Assembly: GCA_964543295.1 (NCBI GenBank)
Contig: CAZIXA010000006.1
Location: 19,124-83,123 of the forward strand
From: AE-B3B sp964543295
GTDB taxonomy: Bacteria; Aerophobota; Aerophobia; Aerophobales; AE-B3A
Reading direction: 5' to 3'
Length of the DNA: 64,000 nucleotides
The notes under the pieces were generated by a model. That model had not been told where the DNA came from, did not search any database, and worked only from the letters and a program-made list of their open reading frames with translations. Each line of letters starts with the position of its first letter. The first letter of the stretch is position 1. The position numbers were made by a program, and so were the translations under genes. Of this stretch, positions 25,875 to 33,847 are shown in pieces.

Positions 25875-26327
25875 ATGCCCAAGGTTTTAGTTATTTACCA
25901 TTCTCAGAGTGGCAATACAGAGAAAATGGCTAAAGCAGTGACAAAAGGAGCAAAGAAGGTAAGTGGAACAGAGATTATTCTTAAAAAAGCTACAGAAGCA
26001 ACCTTAGAGGACTTAATTAGTTCATCTGGAATTGCTATCGGTTCTCCAACTTATTTCGGCTATATGGCTGGAGGGGTAAAAGATTTCTTTGATCGTACTT
26101 TTTATCCCTCTCAGGGTAAAGTTACGGGGAAGCCTTGTGTTCTCTTTGTTTCTGGAGGTGGAGGAGGCAAACCAGCTTTAGAGAGCTTAAAAAGAATGTG
26201 CGAGTCCTTTAAGTTTAAGCAAATAGGAGAGGTAACCGCAGGAGGTAAGCCTTCCCCTGGCGTGATTACTGAATGTGAAAAATTGGGAGAACAATTAGCT
26301 AACACGTCGGGGAGGAAAGTAAAATAA
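25875..26327 (+). CDS. Flavodoxin/NAD(P)H:quinone-reductase-like protein
   Basis: This 150-residue flavodoxin-fold protein has the FMN loop IYHSQSGNTEKMAKAV near residue 7, GSPTYFGYMAGGVKDFFDRT near 54 and LFVSGGGGGKPALESL. It resembles WrbA-type or flavodoxin proteins. Its last codons (RKVK-stop) and the bases after the stop match the end of the HU gene at 22772, so the gene appears joined to an HU 3' end. An AGGAGGTGATAAATAAAA site precedes the ATG. Confidence 0.85.
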   Translation: MPKVLVIYHSQSGNTEKMAKAVTKGAKKVSGTEIILKKATEATLEDLISSSGIAIGSPTYFGYMAGGVKDFFDRTFYPSQGKVTGKPCVLFVSGGGGGKPALESLKRMCESFKFKQIGEVTAGGKPSPGVITECEKLGEQLANTSGRKVK

Positions 26328-26500
26328 ACAAAAATAGCCAAAATAGGCTTTTTTACCGATTGCCAAGAAAAAAAGACGCACATAGAGGCCCATAGAGGCA
26401 CTTTCTCAAGAATAGACAACCCATATGACCTAGGTAAATTTAAAACTCCTATGTCAAGAGATTTTTTTCAAGCCAGTTATAGCATACAGAAGTTTTTAGG
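26317..26500 (+). repeat. R1 element, copy d, with HU 3' tail
   Basis: GGAAAGTAAAATAAACAAAA at the flavodoxin stop equals the HU-R1 junction at 22.77 kb. The R1 body with CATAGAGGCCCATAGAGG and TTCAAGCCAGTTATAGCATA follows. Confidence 0.65.
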
Positions 26501-26601
26501 ATCCCAATATGGCAGGCTAGCTTGCCGGTCGTGCTAGCACGAAAAAGTGAAGCTAGCTTCAGTGTTGCTAGCCCCGCCTAATGGGCGCGAAGTTGCTGGC
26601 C

Positions 26602-27159
26602 TCATTGCTTAGTCTTTGCAGCAACCAGCATATCGCGACGCTGACATTCTACTATTGTGAAAAGGCCAGTATTTTCCACAATTTCTCTTGCTCTTGACAT
26701 TTTCATATGTCCAGGATCCATAAAAATAAGGCCATCCTGTTTGAGTAGTCGATGAATCTCCTGAAACAGTGCACCGTAATCTCCTATCATGTGAAGGGTA
26801 TCAATGAGTAAAACCAGGTCGATACTTAAACTCTGAATTCCAGTATTATAGGAATCGACCAAGGTCGCCTCTATATTCATTAAGCCCTCACGAGCGATTT
26901 TCTCTTTTACAACACTAATAGCCAGCGGATGGATGTCCACAGCAAAAACTTTACCCTCCTGTCCGACTAACTTTGCTGCTGGTATTGTGTAGCTACCTGG
27001 TCCACATCCATAATCGACCACTACCATTCCTTCCTTTAATGGAATTTTCTTTAGATGTCGTAGTGGCTTGCGGATGAGGTCTGCGAACTTATACAACCAC
27101 ATCATGCACTTGAAACTAACATCGGGCATCGGTTCAATTTTCTTCTTATTCCCCATCAT
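26602..27159 (-). CDS. Class I SAM-dependent methyltransferase
   Basis: The 185-residue protein has the SAM-binding motif VVDYGCGPGSYTIPAAKLVG near residue 48, the acidic ribose-binding strand KVFAVDIHP and LVLLIDTLHMIGD after it. It resembles UbiE/ArsM-type small-molecule methyltransferases. Substrate unknown. It stands alone on the minus strand, converging on R1d. Short inverted repeats with GCTAGC occur at 26516-26570 after its stop. Confidence 0.85.
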   Translation of the reverse strand: MMGNKKKIEPMPDVSFKCMMWLYKFADLIRKPLRHLKKIPLKEGMVVVDYGCGPGSYTIPAAKLVGQEGKVFAVDIHPLAISVVKEKIAREGLMNIEATLVDSYNTGIQSLSIDLVLLIDTLHMIGDYGALFQEIHRLLKQDGLIFMDPGHMKMSRAREIVENTGLFTIVECQRRDMLVAAKTKQ

Positions 27160-27273
27160 TTACTTCTCATCTTTCTCTAACTCGCGATTTGGCCTACTAA
27201 GCTATATCCAAATCTACGCTTCTCCAAAAACTCCCTAACAGCCTCCTTTACCACATAAGGCCATAATCAAAAA

Positions 27274-27414
27274 GGAGCAGAGCCTCAAGGCGGAACGACT
27301 AAACTACCTTAGAAGGCAAGATGCATTACAGGCTTTTATTGGTAAATACCTGTTATTCTCTACGAGGTCTCTCCTCTAAGGTTTAATTTAACAAAAGAGA
27401 GTTATTAGTCAACC
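27274..27414 (+). repeat. R2 element, copy a
   Basis: GAGCAGAGCCTCAAGGCGGA, GGCAAGATGCATTACAGGCT (apical hairpin CAGG...CCTG) and TTTAACAAAAGAGAGTTATT mark this copy. It is oriented toward the sigma-factor relic. Confidence 0.6.
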
Positions 27415-27470
27415 TCTCATCTGCAAAAATCCCAAATCTTCTATTTTCTCTTCTAACTTCTCACCTTGGA

Positions 27471-27738
27471 AGATTTTGCAAAAAAAAGAACAAGATGCAC
27501 TGATAAGAGAAGTAATCGGGTCTTTGCCGGTAAGGCAAAGAACCGTACCGTTCTCCTAGTTTATGAAAGGCTCTTATATAAAGAGATCTCGAAAGTTTTA
27601 GGCTGTTCGACAAAGGCCGTGGAGCGGCGCCTCTCTTGGGCAAAAATGAATTTAAAAGCTCAAGTTCTACTTAATGAAGAGAAAATAACGGGGGTTTTTA
27701 ACAAATTCTGCGTTTATATTAACAGAGCAAGGAGGTAA
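27471..27738 (+). pseudogene. ECF sigma factor remnant (region 4)
   Basis: One frame reads LQKKEQDALIREVIGSLPVR. After a shift of frame near 27540 another reads RTVLLVYERLLYKEISKVLG and CSTKAVERRLSWAKMNL. Together they are the linker and region 4 of an ECF sigma factor, the part that binds the -35 element. Region 2 is absent. The gene is therefore truncated and frameshifted. It ends five bases before the next gene, which it may once have controlled. Confidence 0.75.
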
Positions 27739-27742
27739 TCAA

Positions 27743-28339
27743 ATGTTTACTCAAACCAGAAGAACGGCCTTGGTTTTGGTAGGTATTATGGTGGTCTCGA
27801 TCTTGATTTCCTCAATGATTGTGGCCGCCCCGGTAGCCTCAGCGCGTACCCGGAGAGATGAACCAAAGAAGACCATCCGGAGAGATGAACCAAAGAAGAC
27901 CATAAGGATAAGATTCGCTGACAAAGATATCGACAGACTGATAGCTATTGGCGGGATTTACTTTTTGACTAAAGCAATTTCGGAGGCAGGTAAGCAACCC
28001 CAAAAGGTGGTCCATGTTTCTCCACCTCCTCCGCGCCACACCTATGTTCCTTCGCCCCAGCCGATCTACACTCCTGGCGTTAGCAGCACCGTGGTCACGG
28101 TGGGAAATGCCACCAATTGGTACGTTTTAGTGAAGATCAACGGCATGGATTTAAATCTTTACCCGGGGGGCGAACAGGGTCTCTCCTGGACCTATACCGG
28201 AAGAGGACACTATGTTGAAGCGGAAGCGTATCTTGATCCCTACCACCAAGAATTAGTGGGAACTTATCAAGGAAATTTAGTCGGTTATCAGATCCCCTGG
28301 AGACTAAATTTTGACTATGGTTCATTTGCGGTTCGGTAG
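27743..28339 (+). CDS. Exported protein with an internal peptide duplication
   Basis: The 198-residue product has a long signal peptide ending VAAPVASARTR. Then comes a direct repeat RRDEPKKTI-RRDEPKKTI, which is a recent 27-base tandem duplication at DNA level. A proline-rich stretch (VSPPPPRHTYVPSPQPIYTP) leads to a C-terminal domain of beta strands (TNWYVLVKINGMDLNLYPGG). I do not recognise the family. It directly follows the sigma-factor relic and has a GGAGG site. Confidence 0.65.
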   Translation: MFTQTRRTALVLVGIMVVSILISSMIVAAPVASARTRRDEPKKTIRRDEPKKTIRIRFADKDIDRLIAIGGIYFLTKAISEAGKQPQKVVHVSPPPPRHTYVPSPQPIYTPGVSSTVVTVGNATNWYVLVKINGMDLNLYPGGEQGLSWTYTGRGHYVEAEAYLDPYHQELVGTYQGNLVGYQIPWRLNFDYGSFAVR

Positions 28340-28389
28340 ATTGAACTGAAAGGGAACTCACTAATATAATTAGCTCCAGTTATTTAAAA

Positions 28390-28540
28390 AACTCGGGATT
28401 CCCCAAAAACGTCATATCGTTTTGTCTAGGACCCTGAAATAAAAAAGAATTAACAAGACGACAAACTGAAAAAGGACTTTCTGCGTGACAAAGTCCGATA
28501 TTTTCAGAGACAATTTGGGGAAACTCCCGTATTTTTTCGG
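28390..28540 (+). ncRNA. Candidate structured RNA with terminator-like end
   Basis: CGGGATTCCCCAAA (28394-28407) can pair with TTTGGGGAAACTCCCG (28514-28529). Inside is a perfect hairpin GGACTTT-CTGCGTGAC-AAAGTCC (28474-28496). TATTTTTT follows the closing stem. A decayed copy of the inner hairpin (GGACTTTCTGCGTGACAAAA) lies near 51261. No open frame explains it. Confidence 0.45.
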
Positions 28541-28690
28541 TTGTCACTTTCTGTGTAAAAGTAAGACATTCACTACCTTCCTCTAAACTAAAACCCCCAT
28601 TTTACCTACATTCCTATCTCCAAATTGACGACATTTTGTCCCCTTTTTATTCAACGTTGACAACTAACTAAAATCAGCTGCCCTAAACTA
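28539..28690 (+). repeat. R3 repeat, copy a
   Basis: GGTTGTCACTTTCTGTGTAA then AAGTAAGACATTCACT, ending in TTGACAACTAACTAA. It matches 52811-52960, where it leads into the promoter of a real gene; here no gene follows on the plus strand. Confidence 0.55.
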
Positions 28691-28950
28691 AAGAAAAATC
28701 TCACAACCCCAACACCACAACTCAAACATCGAACCTCAACACCGAAACCCAAAAATCTAACAACCAAACACTCCCTGAGCCAAAACCCGTCCAATCTGCG
28801 GCACCCACCCATCGTCCAATCCTCGGTGTCTCGGCTGTTCAATACTCGGTACCTAAACGCAAGGAGTAGATCCATAAATAAAAACAGGCCCTCAGTAGGC
28901 CATTTTTATTATCTTTAAACCAAAACCTGAACTTATCTTACAAACCATCC

Positions 28951-29214
28951 TCAAAACGGGGAAATATATTTTCTCATCTCACCTTTCTCAACCTTCTCCA
29001 TTTTAAGAACAACATCAGCCGGCCTAAACTCAAAATAGTCTTTCTCATCAAACCAGCCGCAGACAAAATTCCTCAGCTAAATTCCAGTCCTCAAACTCAA
29101 AGCCAGAGCATAAAGAAAAAGCTGAGCCATAGCATATTTCTCCTTAGCCGCCTGGGGCTTAAAATCTCAAAGACGAATGTAGCCATTTTCTACAGAAGTC
29201 TGATCCAGGAGCAT
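28951..29214 (-). pseudogene. PD-(D/E)XK (RecB/Cas4-type) nuclease remnant
   Basis: On the minus strand, from ATG 29214, the frame reads VENGYIRL-stop-DFKPQAAKEKYAMAQL, then FLYALALSLRTGI-stop-LRNFVCGWFDEKDYFEF and FRPADVVLKMEK. The DFK and QxxLYAL elements are those of RecB/Cas4-like nucleases of phage and defence systems. A TGA and a TAG interrupt it and the N-terminus is missing. GGCC-CTCAGTA-GGCC followed by a T-run at 28889-28910 may be its terminator. Confidence 0.6.
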
Positions 29215-29456
29215 CCGTAGCATTAAAGGCGAGCCAGGCGATTATTCATGGTGCGGCAAAGAGTAGGCAACGCCAAGCGGGGGGAGGACAAGAGAGGGGA
29301 GGGAGAGAGAAGAAAAAGAGAGGACAGAGGGGGCCCCTCCCCTCCTCCCTATTATAAGTAAAAGAAAGTGGGAAAATAGAGGGTTTATGGTCGTAAAAAG
29401 ATGGGTTTTGGGTAGGATTGGAGGCGGTGAGGAGATGATGCTGATGTGGTAGGATC

Positions 29457-30281
29457 TTAGCTGCCAGCCAGGCGGATTAATATTTTTTCATGCTGTCTGC
29501 AGAAATCGTTTTTGCTCATAAGCTGAGCCTGGATAAGCTCCTCCTGCCAGTGGGCATTGTAGAGGCGGCAGTTTTTGTTCTTACAGAAAGGATTGCCGGT
29601 GACATGAAAGAACAATGCCTGCATCATATATCCTTTTAGAACCTCGGTTAACCTCAGATCATTATAATCAATGAACTTGCCTTTAAACTCCTCTTTTAAA
29701 GTGAGGAGGCTAACTCCCAGTTGTTGTTTTAAGTAGAAATCCCTCGGTTTGGCTGGTGCCTCAACCACTCCAGTGGTGGAGATAAGGGAAGGAAAGCCAT
29801 AAACACTTACCCGGGCGTGATAGCGATGATCATCCTCACTCCAGGTGCCAAACAACTGGTCGGTGAAAATGATGTGACAATAATCGAGGCTAAGTTCCTC
29901 CTCAGGGACCAAAGGAGAAAGGAGAACCAGGAGTTCAAAACCATCATACAGGATTCCAAAGGATTTAACTTTGCTGTAAAGAAGTTTTTTTCTTTCATAT
30001 TCAACTTCCCCTTCAAGAGGCTCAGCAAAAGTCTTATTCCTATTTACCTGGCGAACCCTTATGGCGGCAAGTTTTCTAGCTAGCTCATTTACCGTAGTCT
30101 CTTTCTTTTCGCGAGGTAGATGAGAAAAGTAGTAGGAGAAAAAATCTTCCCTTAGCTCGATTTTAACCTGCTTGAGCCAGCTTTCGAGATACCCCGCTAT
30201 TTCCTCAAGATCTAGGCTCTTTGTTCCTGCCCCATTATAGAAATAAATGAAAGAGGGAAGATGGACCGCGGAGGAGAACAT
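29457..30281 (-). CDS. DUF6775-like putative metalloprotein
   Basis: The 274-residue protein ends with a cysteine/histidine array: NPFCKNKNCRLYNAHWQEEL, then FCRQHEKIL. A central region (LDYCHIIFTDQLFGTWSEDD then RYHARVSVYGFPSLIST) recalls archaemetzincin-like proteases, but I see no complete HExxH. It resembles the family annotated as DUF6775 putative metallopeptidases, from memory. It is the last gene of the sulfur operon, three bases after thi4. Fragments of this gene are found at 14411 and 22255. Confidence 0.55.
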   Translation of the reverse strand: MFSSAVHLPSFIYFYNGAGTKSLDLEEIAGYLESWLKQVKIELREDFFSYYFSHLPREKKETTVNELARKLAAIRVRQVNRNKTFAEPLEGEVEYERKKLLYSKVKSFGILYDGFELLVLLSPLVPEEELSLDYCHIIFTDQLFGTWSEDDHRYHARVSVYGFPSLISTTGVVEAPAKPRDFYLKQQLGVSLLTLKEEFKGKFIDYNDLRLTEVLKGYMMQALFFHVTGNPFCKNKNCRLYNAHWQEELIQAQLMSKNDFCRQHEKILIRLAGS

Positions 30282-30284
30282 TTC

Positions 30285-31076
30285 TTACTCTAACTTACTC
30301 AAGACGGTCTCGGCTCCTCTTTTTCCGGAAAGAAGCATTGCTCCAAAGGTAGGACCCATTCGGGGAAGCCCATAGGTGGTAGAGACAGCCATTCCTACTA
30401 CCACCAGGCCCGGATGAGCTTCACCGGTATGCTCGATTATTAAGTCCTCGGACTGTTCCACCCACATGGCTCCAGTTCCTCTTGTTTTCGCTAGACCTCT
30501 TTCTTCCAATTTTTTTACCACACAGGCATCGTGACCTGTGGCATCCACTACCATTTTACTCTCCAGAGCCACCGGATCAACACAGCTAATCTGACGAGGT
30601 AGGGCCTGTACGGCAGTCCAGTTGACCACTACCCCAGCCACTCGATTATTCTCTCTTAGAACTACATCATCAAAAATCGTCATATTAGCGAACTTCACCC
30701 CGGCATCACAGGCAGCAGCGATGAGCTTGGAACAGGCATAGGGTCCGTCTGCTACATATAATCCCTGGCTAACTTCCTTAAAGGGTACTCCTAGCTCCGA
30801 GAAAATCTCTTGAGCAGGCTCTCTCACCGTTGTTTTGTTCATTAAATATCCTCCAATCCAGAATCCACCTCCGAGGTAATTGTTTCTTTCCACGATAAGC
30901 ACCTTTTTTCCTTCTTTGGCAACCTCGGCTCCCAGCATTAAACCACTCGGCCCACCGCCTACGATGAGACAATCACTTTCCACATATTCGTGAAACTGTT
31001 TACTAAACTCGTCCACAATAGCCCTGGTTATTTCTGTCTCTCCCACCGGGGCAAAAATCTTTTTTTTCGCTGGCAT
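30285..31076 (-). CDS. thi4: Thiamine thiazole synthase (Thi4)
   Basis: Thi4 builds the thiazole of thiamine from NAD, glycine and sulfur. The FAD/NAD-binding motif VGGGPSGLMLGAEVAKEG is at residues 39-56 and GGGFWIGGYLMNKTTVR follows. The sulfur-donor position reads QISCVDP with Cys165. In yeast a Cys here is destroyed in one turnover, whereas methanogen enzymes have His and use free sulfide. The Cys in this sulfide-linked operon is therefore notable. The gene is next to homocysteine and cysteine synthesis genes. Confidence 0.9.
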   Translation of the reverse strand: MPAKKKIFAPVGETEITRAIVDEFSKQFHEYVESDCLIVGGGPSGLMLGAEVAKEGKKVLIVERNNYLGGGFWIGGYLMNKTTVREPAQEIFSELGVPFKEVSQGLYVADGPYACSKLIAAACDAGVKFANMTIFDDVVLRENNRVAGVVVNWTAVQALPRQISCVDPVALESKMVVDATGHDACVVKKLEERGLAKTRGTGAMWVEQSEDLIIEHTGEAHPGLVVVGMAVSTTYGLPRMGPTFGAMLLSGKRGAETVLSKLE

Positions 31077-31090
31077 ACATAGCCTCCTTT

Positions 31091-31498
31091 TTAAAATAAA
31101 ATCTCCACTGCTTTATAAGGACAGGCAGGAACACATGCTCCGCAGACGATACACCTGTCTTTATCAAAAGATATCTCCATCCTTTCCCGATCGACTACGA
31201 TGGCTTCGGTGGGACAAAGGGGGACACAGACAGTACAGTGGGTGCATCTATCCTCAAGCCATCTTACGTCCTTGGCTAGAGGCTGAATAGTAACTCCTAT
31301 CTTTCTAAGATAGTTTAATCCTTTATCAAGAGCCTCTTTTTCACCGCTTATTTCTATTATCAGTTGGCCTTCCTCTTCCCGGCTGATTCGGGCCCTCAGG
31401 ATATTTACCACCAGATCATAATCTTTTATCAATCGGTAGGTGATGGGTTCCTCAACCACGGTTTGAGGAAAGGTCAAGACTAATCTTTTCTTTAGCAT
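31091..31498 (-). CDS. NIL domain plus 2x[4Fe-4S] ferredoxin
   Basis: Residues 1-75 form a NIL domain (VVEEPITYRLIKDYDLVVNI). The rest holds two ferredoxin motifs: CTHCTVCVPLCPTEAI and CIVCGACVPACPYKAV. In Methanosarcina a protein of this design (MA1822) works with the DUF39 protein MA1821 to form homocysteine from aspartate semialdehyde and sulfide. The same pair is adjacent here, 42 bases apart. The protein is expected in the cytosol and supplies electrons. Confidence 0.9.
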   Translation of the reverse strand: MLKKRLVLTFPQTVVEEPITYRLIKDYDLVVNILRARISREEEGQLIIEISGEKEALDKGLNYLRKIGVTIQPLAKDVRWLEDRCTHCTVCVPLCPTEAIVVDRERMEISFDKDRCIVCGACVPACPYKAVEILF

Positions 31499-31540
31499 CT
31501 TATGACTCCTTTCTTCCCGGGAAAACTTTCTGTTTTTCGA

Positions 31541-32764
31541 TTACTTTATCGGTCTTTCCTTAAGGGGTTTAAAGATTATACCTGATTCTACTGAGGGAAG
31601 AAGCTCAACCGGTTCAGCTAAGAGAAATTCTCCTTTTTTTATCCAATTCTTAAGTAGGCTGGCAATCTTGCGTGCCTTAGCGTAGCTGGAAAGTGAACCT
31701 GTGGGAACTTCTTTCCCCTGAACGGTGATCTTACCACTTTTAAGCTGGGCGTAGCTTACCTCACCTAAACTGCCTGGTTTTCTCTGTGGATAGGCTTCAC
31801 TGTAGTCTACTATCTGGGCGAAAATCTCCTCATCTTTAACAGCCGTGTATGAAAGTATCTCCTCGTTTAAGATAGGGATGGGAACGCCGATTCCCACGCT
31901 TAAGGTCACCCCGTATCCGGTCATACTAGTTCCCTTCAGCCACTCGGAACTCATTTGCTTCAAATCGCCCAGTACGGCCATAGTACCGGCGGAAGATTTA
32001 GGGACGCCTTTCTCTGTTCTGGGAGCAGTAGGGTTATGTTGGGTACCCTGCCAGACTACGTAACCCACTCCACCTCCCAGGAAAATTCTTGTTCCCACTC
32101 CAATAGTTTTATAATAAGGATCGTTGAGAAGGGGTGATAACTGACAGGCACTACAATAGTTGGCATTGCCCAGATTGGGTTGAAGAATACCCATATAGGT
32201 ATAGATGACCTTGTGGGAAAGATTCCCCGCCACATTGTAATTTTGATAGGCATTCCGGGGATTAAAAAGAACCGCCTCATTGACATCCTTCAAGTTAATC
32301 CAGGTCTCAAGACTCTTGCGTGGATAGCAGTCCGTTCCGTGGGCGGTGGCCACGAACTTCACGTCCTTTCCAGCCACCAGATCCTCGATAACATGCCCAC
32401 CCCCATATCTGAACTCTCCGGGATGGACTCTGTTCCTCGGGTCATCATCGGGAAGGGCCGTAGCCCCGAGGTAAAAATCGACTGCCGCAAGGCCTGTGTA
32501 AACAGGAACCTCATTGAGGTAAGCCTTGCCTCCCCCCAGCTTGATCTTGGGTTTGGAATGTCCGATATTAAGGTAGATGCCTGATGAGCACATAGGTCCA
32601 AAGGTGGCGCTGGTTACGACATCTACCTCTTGGGCAGCTTTCTTGATTCCTTTTTCGTCCACTAGATCAATGATCTCTTCTGCGGTCACCACTACCGCCT
32701 CACCCTTCTTTATCTTCTCGTTAATTTCAGCCAGTGTCTTGGCCACTTTTTCCTCCCTATCCAC
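31541..32764 (-). CDS. Homocysteine biosynthesis protein (DUF39)
   Basis: This 407-residue protein has the DUF39 signature VDVVTSATFGPMCSSGIYLN near residue 47 and later FLGGGVGYVVWQGTQHNPTA. DUF39 proteins such as MA1821 convert aspartate semialdehyde plus sulfide to homocysteine with a ferredoxin partner. Cys58 is the conserved cysteine expected to carry sulfur. Its start overlaps the end of cysK by eight bases. The arrangement gives a sulfide-based route to both cysteine and homocysteine in one operon. Confidence 0.9.
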   Translation of the reverse strand: MDREEKVAKTLAEINEKIKKGEAVVVTAEEIIDLVDEKGIKKAAQEVDVVTSATFGPMCSSGIYLNIGHSKPKIKLGGGKAYLNEVPVYTGLAAVDFYLGATALPDDDPRNRVHPGEFRYGGGHVIEDLVAGKDVKFVATAHGTDCYPRKSLETWINLKDVNEAVLFNPRNAYQNYNVAGNLSHKVIYTYMGILQPNLGNANYCSACQLSPLLNDPYYKTIGVGTRIFLGGGVGYVVWQGTQHNPTAPRTEKGVPKSSAGTMAVLGDLKQMSSEWLKGTSMTGYGVTLSVGIGVPIPILNEEILSYTAVKDEEIFAQIVDYSEAYPQRKPGSLGEVSYAQLKSGKITVQGKEVPTGSLSSYAKARKIASLLKNWIKKGEFLLAEPVELLPSVESGIIFKPLKERPIK

Positions 32765-33683
32765 TAAATAATTCCGTACTTAAGTATCTTTCCCCGGTAT
32801 CAGGTAATATGACCACAATCAGTTTTCCTCTCGATTCAGCTCTTTTGGCCACCTTTAATGCGGCAAAGACTGCCGCTCCTGAGGAGACCCCGGCTAAGAT
32901 ACCCTCTTCCTTAATTAATCTGCGGGCGGTAATAATCGCCTCCTCGCTTTTCACCTTGATAACCTCGTCGACTAATCCTACCTCTAATACCTCGGAGATA
33001 AAGCCAGCCCCGATTCCTTGAATCTTGTGGGATCCTGGTGATTCTCCGGAAAGAACGGCTGATTCAGCCGGCTCTACCGCGATTGCCTTAAAATCAGGCT
33101 TCTTTTTCTTTATCACCTGGGCCACGCCGGTAAGGGTTCCCCCTGTGCCTACACCACTTACCAGTATGTCTATTCTGCCATCGGTGTCCTCCCAGATCTC
33201 TTTAGCCGTGGTTTGGCGGTGTATGGCGGGATTAGCTGGATTCTTGAACTGTTGGGGGATGAAGACCCTGGGGTTGTGGCTGGCTAGCTCTTCCGCCTTT
33301 TTCACCGCTCCCCTCATTCCTTCTGAACCAGGGGTTAAGATGAGTTCTGCTCCAAAAGCCCTGAGCAAACTCCTTCTCTCAATACTCATAGTGTCGGGCA
33401 TAGTGAGGATTAGTTTATAGCCTTTTACAGCCGCCACAAAGGCTAAAGCAATGCCAGTGTTGCCACTGGTTGGTTCAACAATGATGGTATCCTCATTGAT
33501 CAGACCTTTCTTCTCCGCTGCTTCAATCATGGAAAGGCCTATTCGGTCCTTCACCGACCCGCAGGGGTTAAAAGATTCAAGCTTTCCTACTACTTCTGCT
33601 CCCAGGTCCTTGGCAATCCTGGTTAATCTAACCAGAGGAGTTCTTCCTATCAGGCCGGTAATATCCTCAGCTATCTTTGCCAC
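32757..33683 (-). CDS. cysK: Cysteine synthase (O-acetylserine sulfhydrylase)
   Basis: The enzyme makes cysteine from O-acetylserine and sulfide with PLP. The lysine that binds PLP is in FNPCGSVKDRIGLSM near residue 44. The substrate loop PTSGNTGIALAF is near 72 and the phosphate-binding GVGTGGTLTGVAQ near 180. At 308 residues it is full length. No cysE is seen in the window. It lies 14 bases behind the tiny rubredoxin-like gene and overlaps the DUF39 gene. Confidence 0.95.
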   Translation of the reverse strand: MAKIAEDITGLIGRTPLVRLTRIAKDLGAEVVGKLESFNPCGSVKDRIGLSMIEAAEKKGLINEDTIIVEPTSGNTGIALAFVAAVKGYKLILTMPDTMSIERRSLLRAFGAELILTPGSEGMRGAVKKAEELASHNPRVFIPQQFKNPANPAIHRQTTAKEIWEDTDGRIDILVSGVGTGGTLTGVAQVIKKKKPDFKAIAVEPAESAVLSGESPGSHKIQGIGAGFISEVLEVGLVDEVIKVKSEEAIITARRLIKEEGILAGVSSGAAVFAALKVAKRAESRGKLIVVILPDTGERYLSTELFSG

Positions 33684-33697
33684 TTACCTCACCTTCT

Positions 33698-33829
33698 CTA
33701 ATCCTCCCCCTGATGGTAGCTAACAACATCTGTGCACCTGGGGCAGATTTGGAAGCTATCTTCATCAAATATATAGATACACTCTCCACATTTTGAGCAC
33801 ACTTTAATCTCGCCATCCCCATCTTTCAT
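33698..33829 (-). CDS. Rubredoxin-like mini-protein (43 aa)
   Basis: This 43-residue protein has two Cys pairs, KVCSKCGECIYIF and FQICPRCTD, a rubredoxin-like or zinc-ribbon knuckle. An AAGGAGGCG site eight bases or fewer before ATG 33829 supports expression. It lies between nadA and cysK in the sulfur operon with small gaps. It may carry electrons to a reductase or simply bind zinc. It is too short for many gene finders. Confidence 0.75.
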   Translation of the reverse strand: MKDGDGEIKVCSKCGECIYIFDEDSFQICPRCTDVVSYHQGED

Positions 33830-33847
33830 CGCCTCCTTAACCGCTTT

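Noticed and set aside
17690..26500. R1 copies as a CRISPR array
   Set aside because: Copies are long, far apart (0.6 to several kb) and diverged, and there are no cas genes.
28651..28875. Minus-strand 74-codon frame
   Set aside because: It is made of a skewed, AC-rich stretch rather than gene-like sequence, with repeated Leu, Arg, Val and Gly, and lies beside the R3 repeat.
16000..30000. The accessory zone as an integron or prophage
   Set aside because: No tyrosine integrase, phage structural gene or transposase is visible; cassette-like order alone does not prove an integron.
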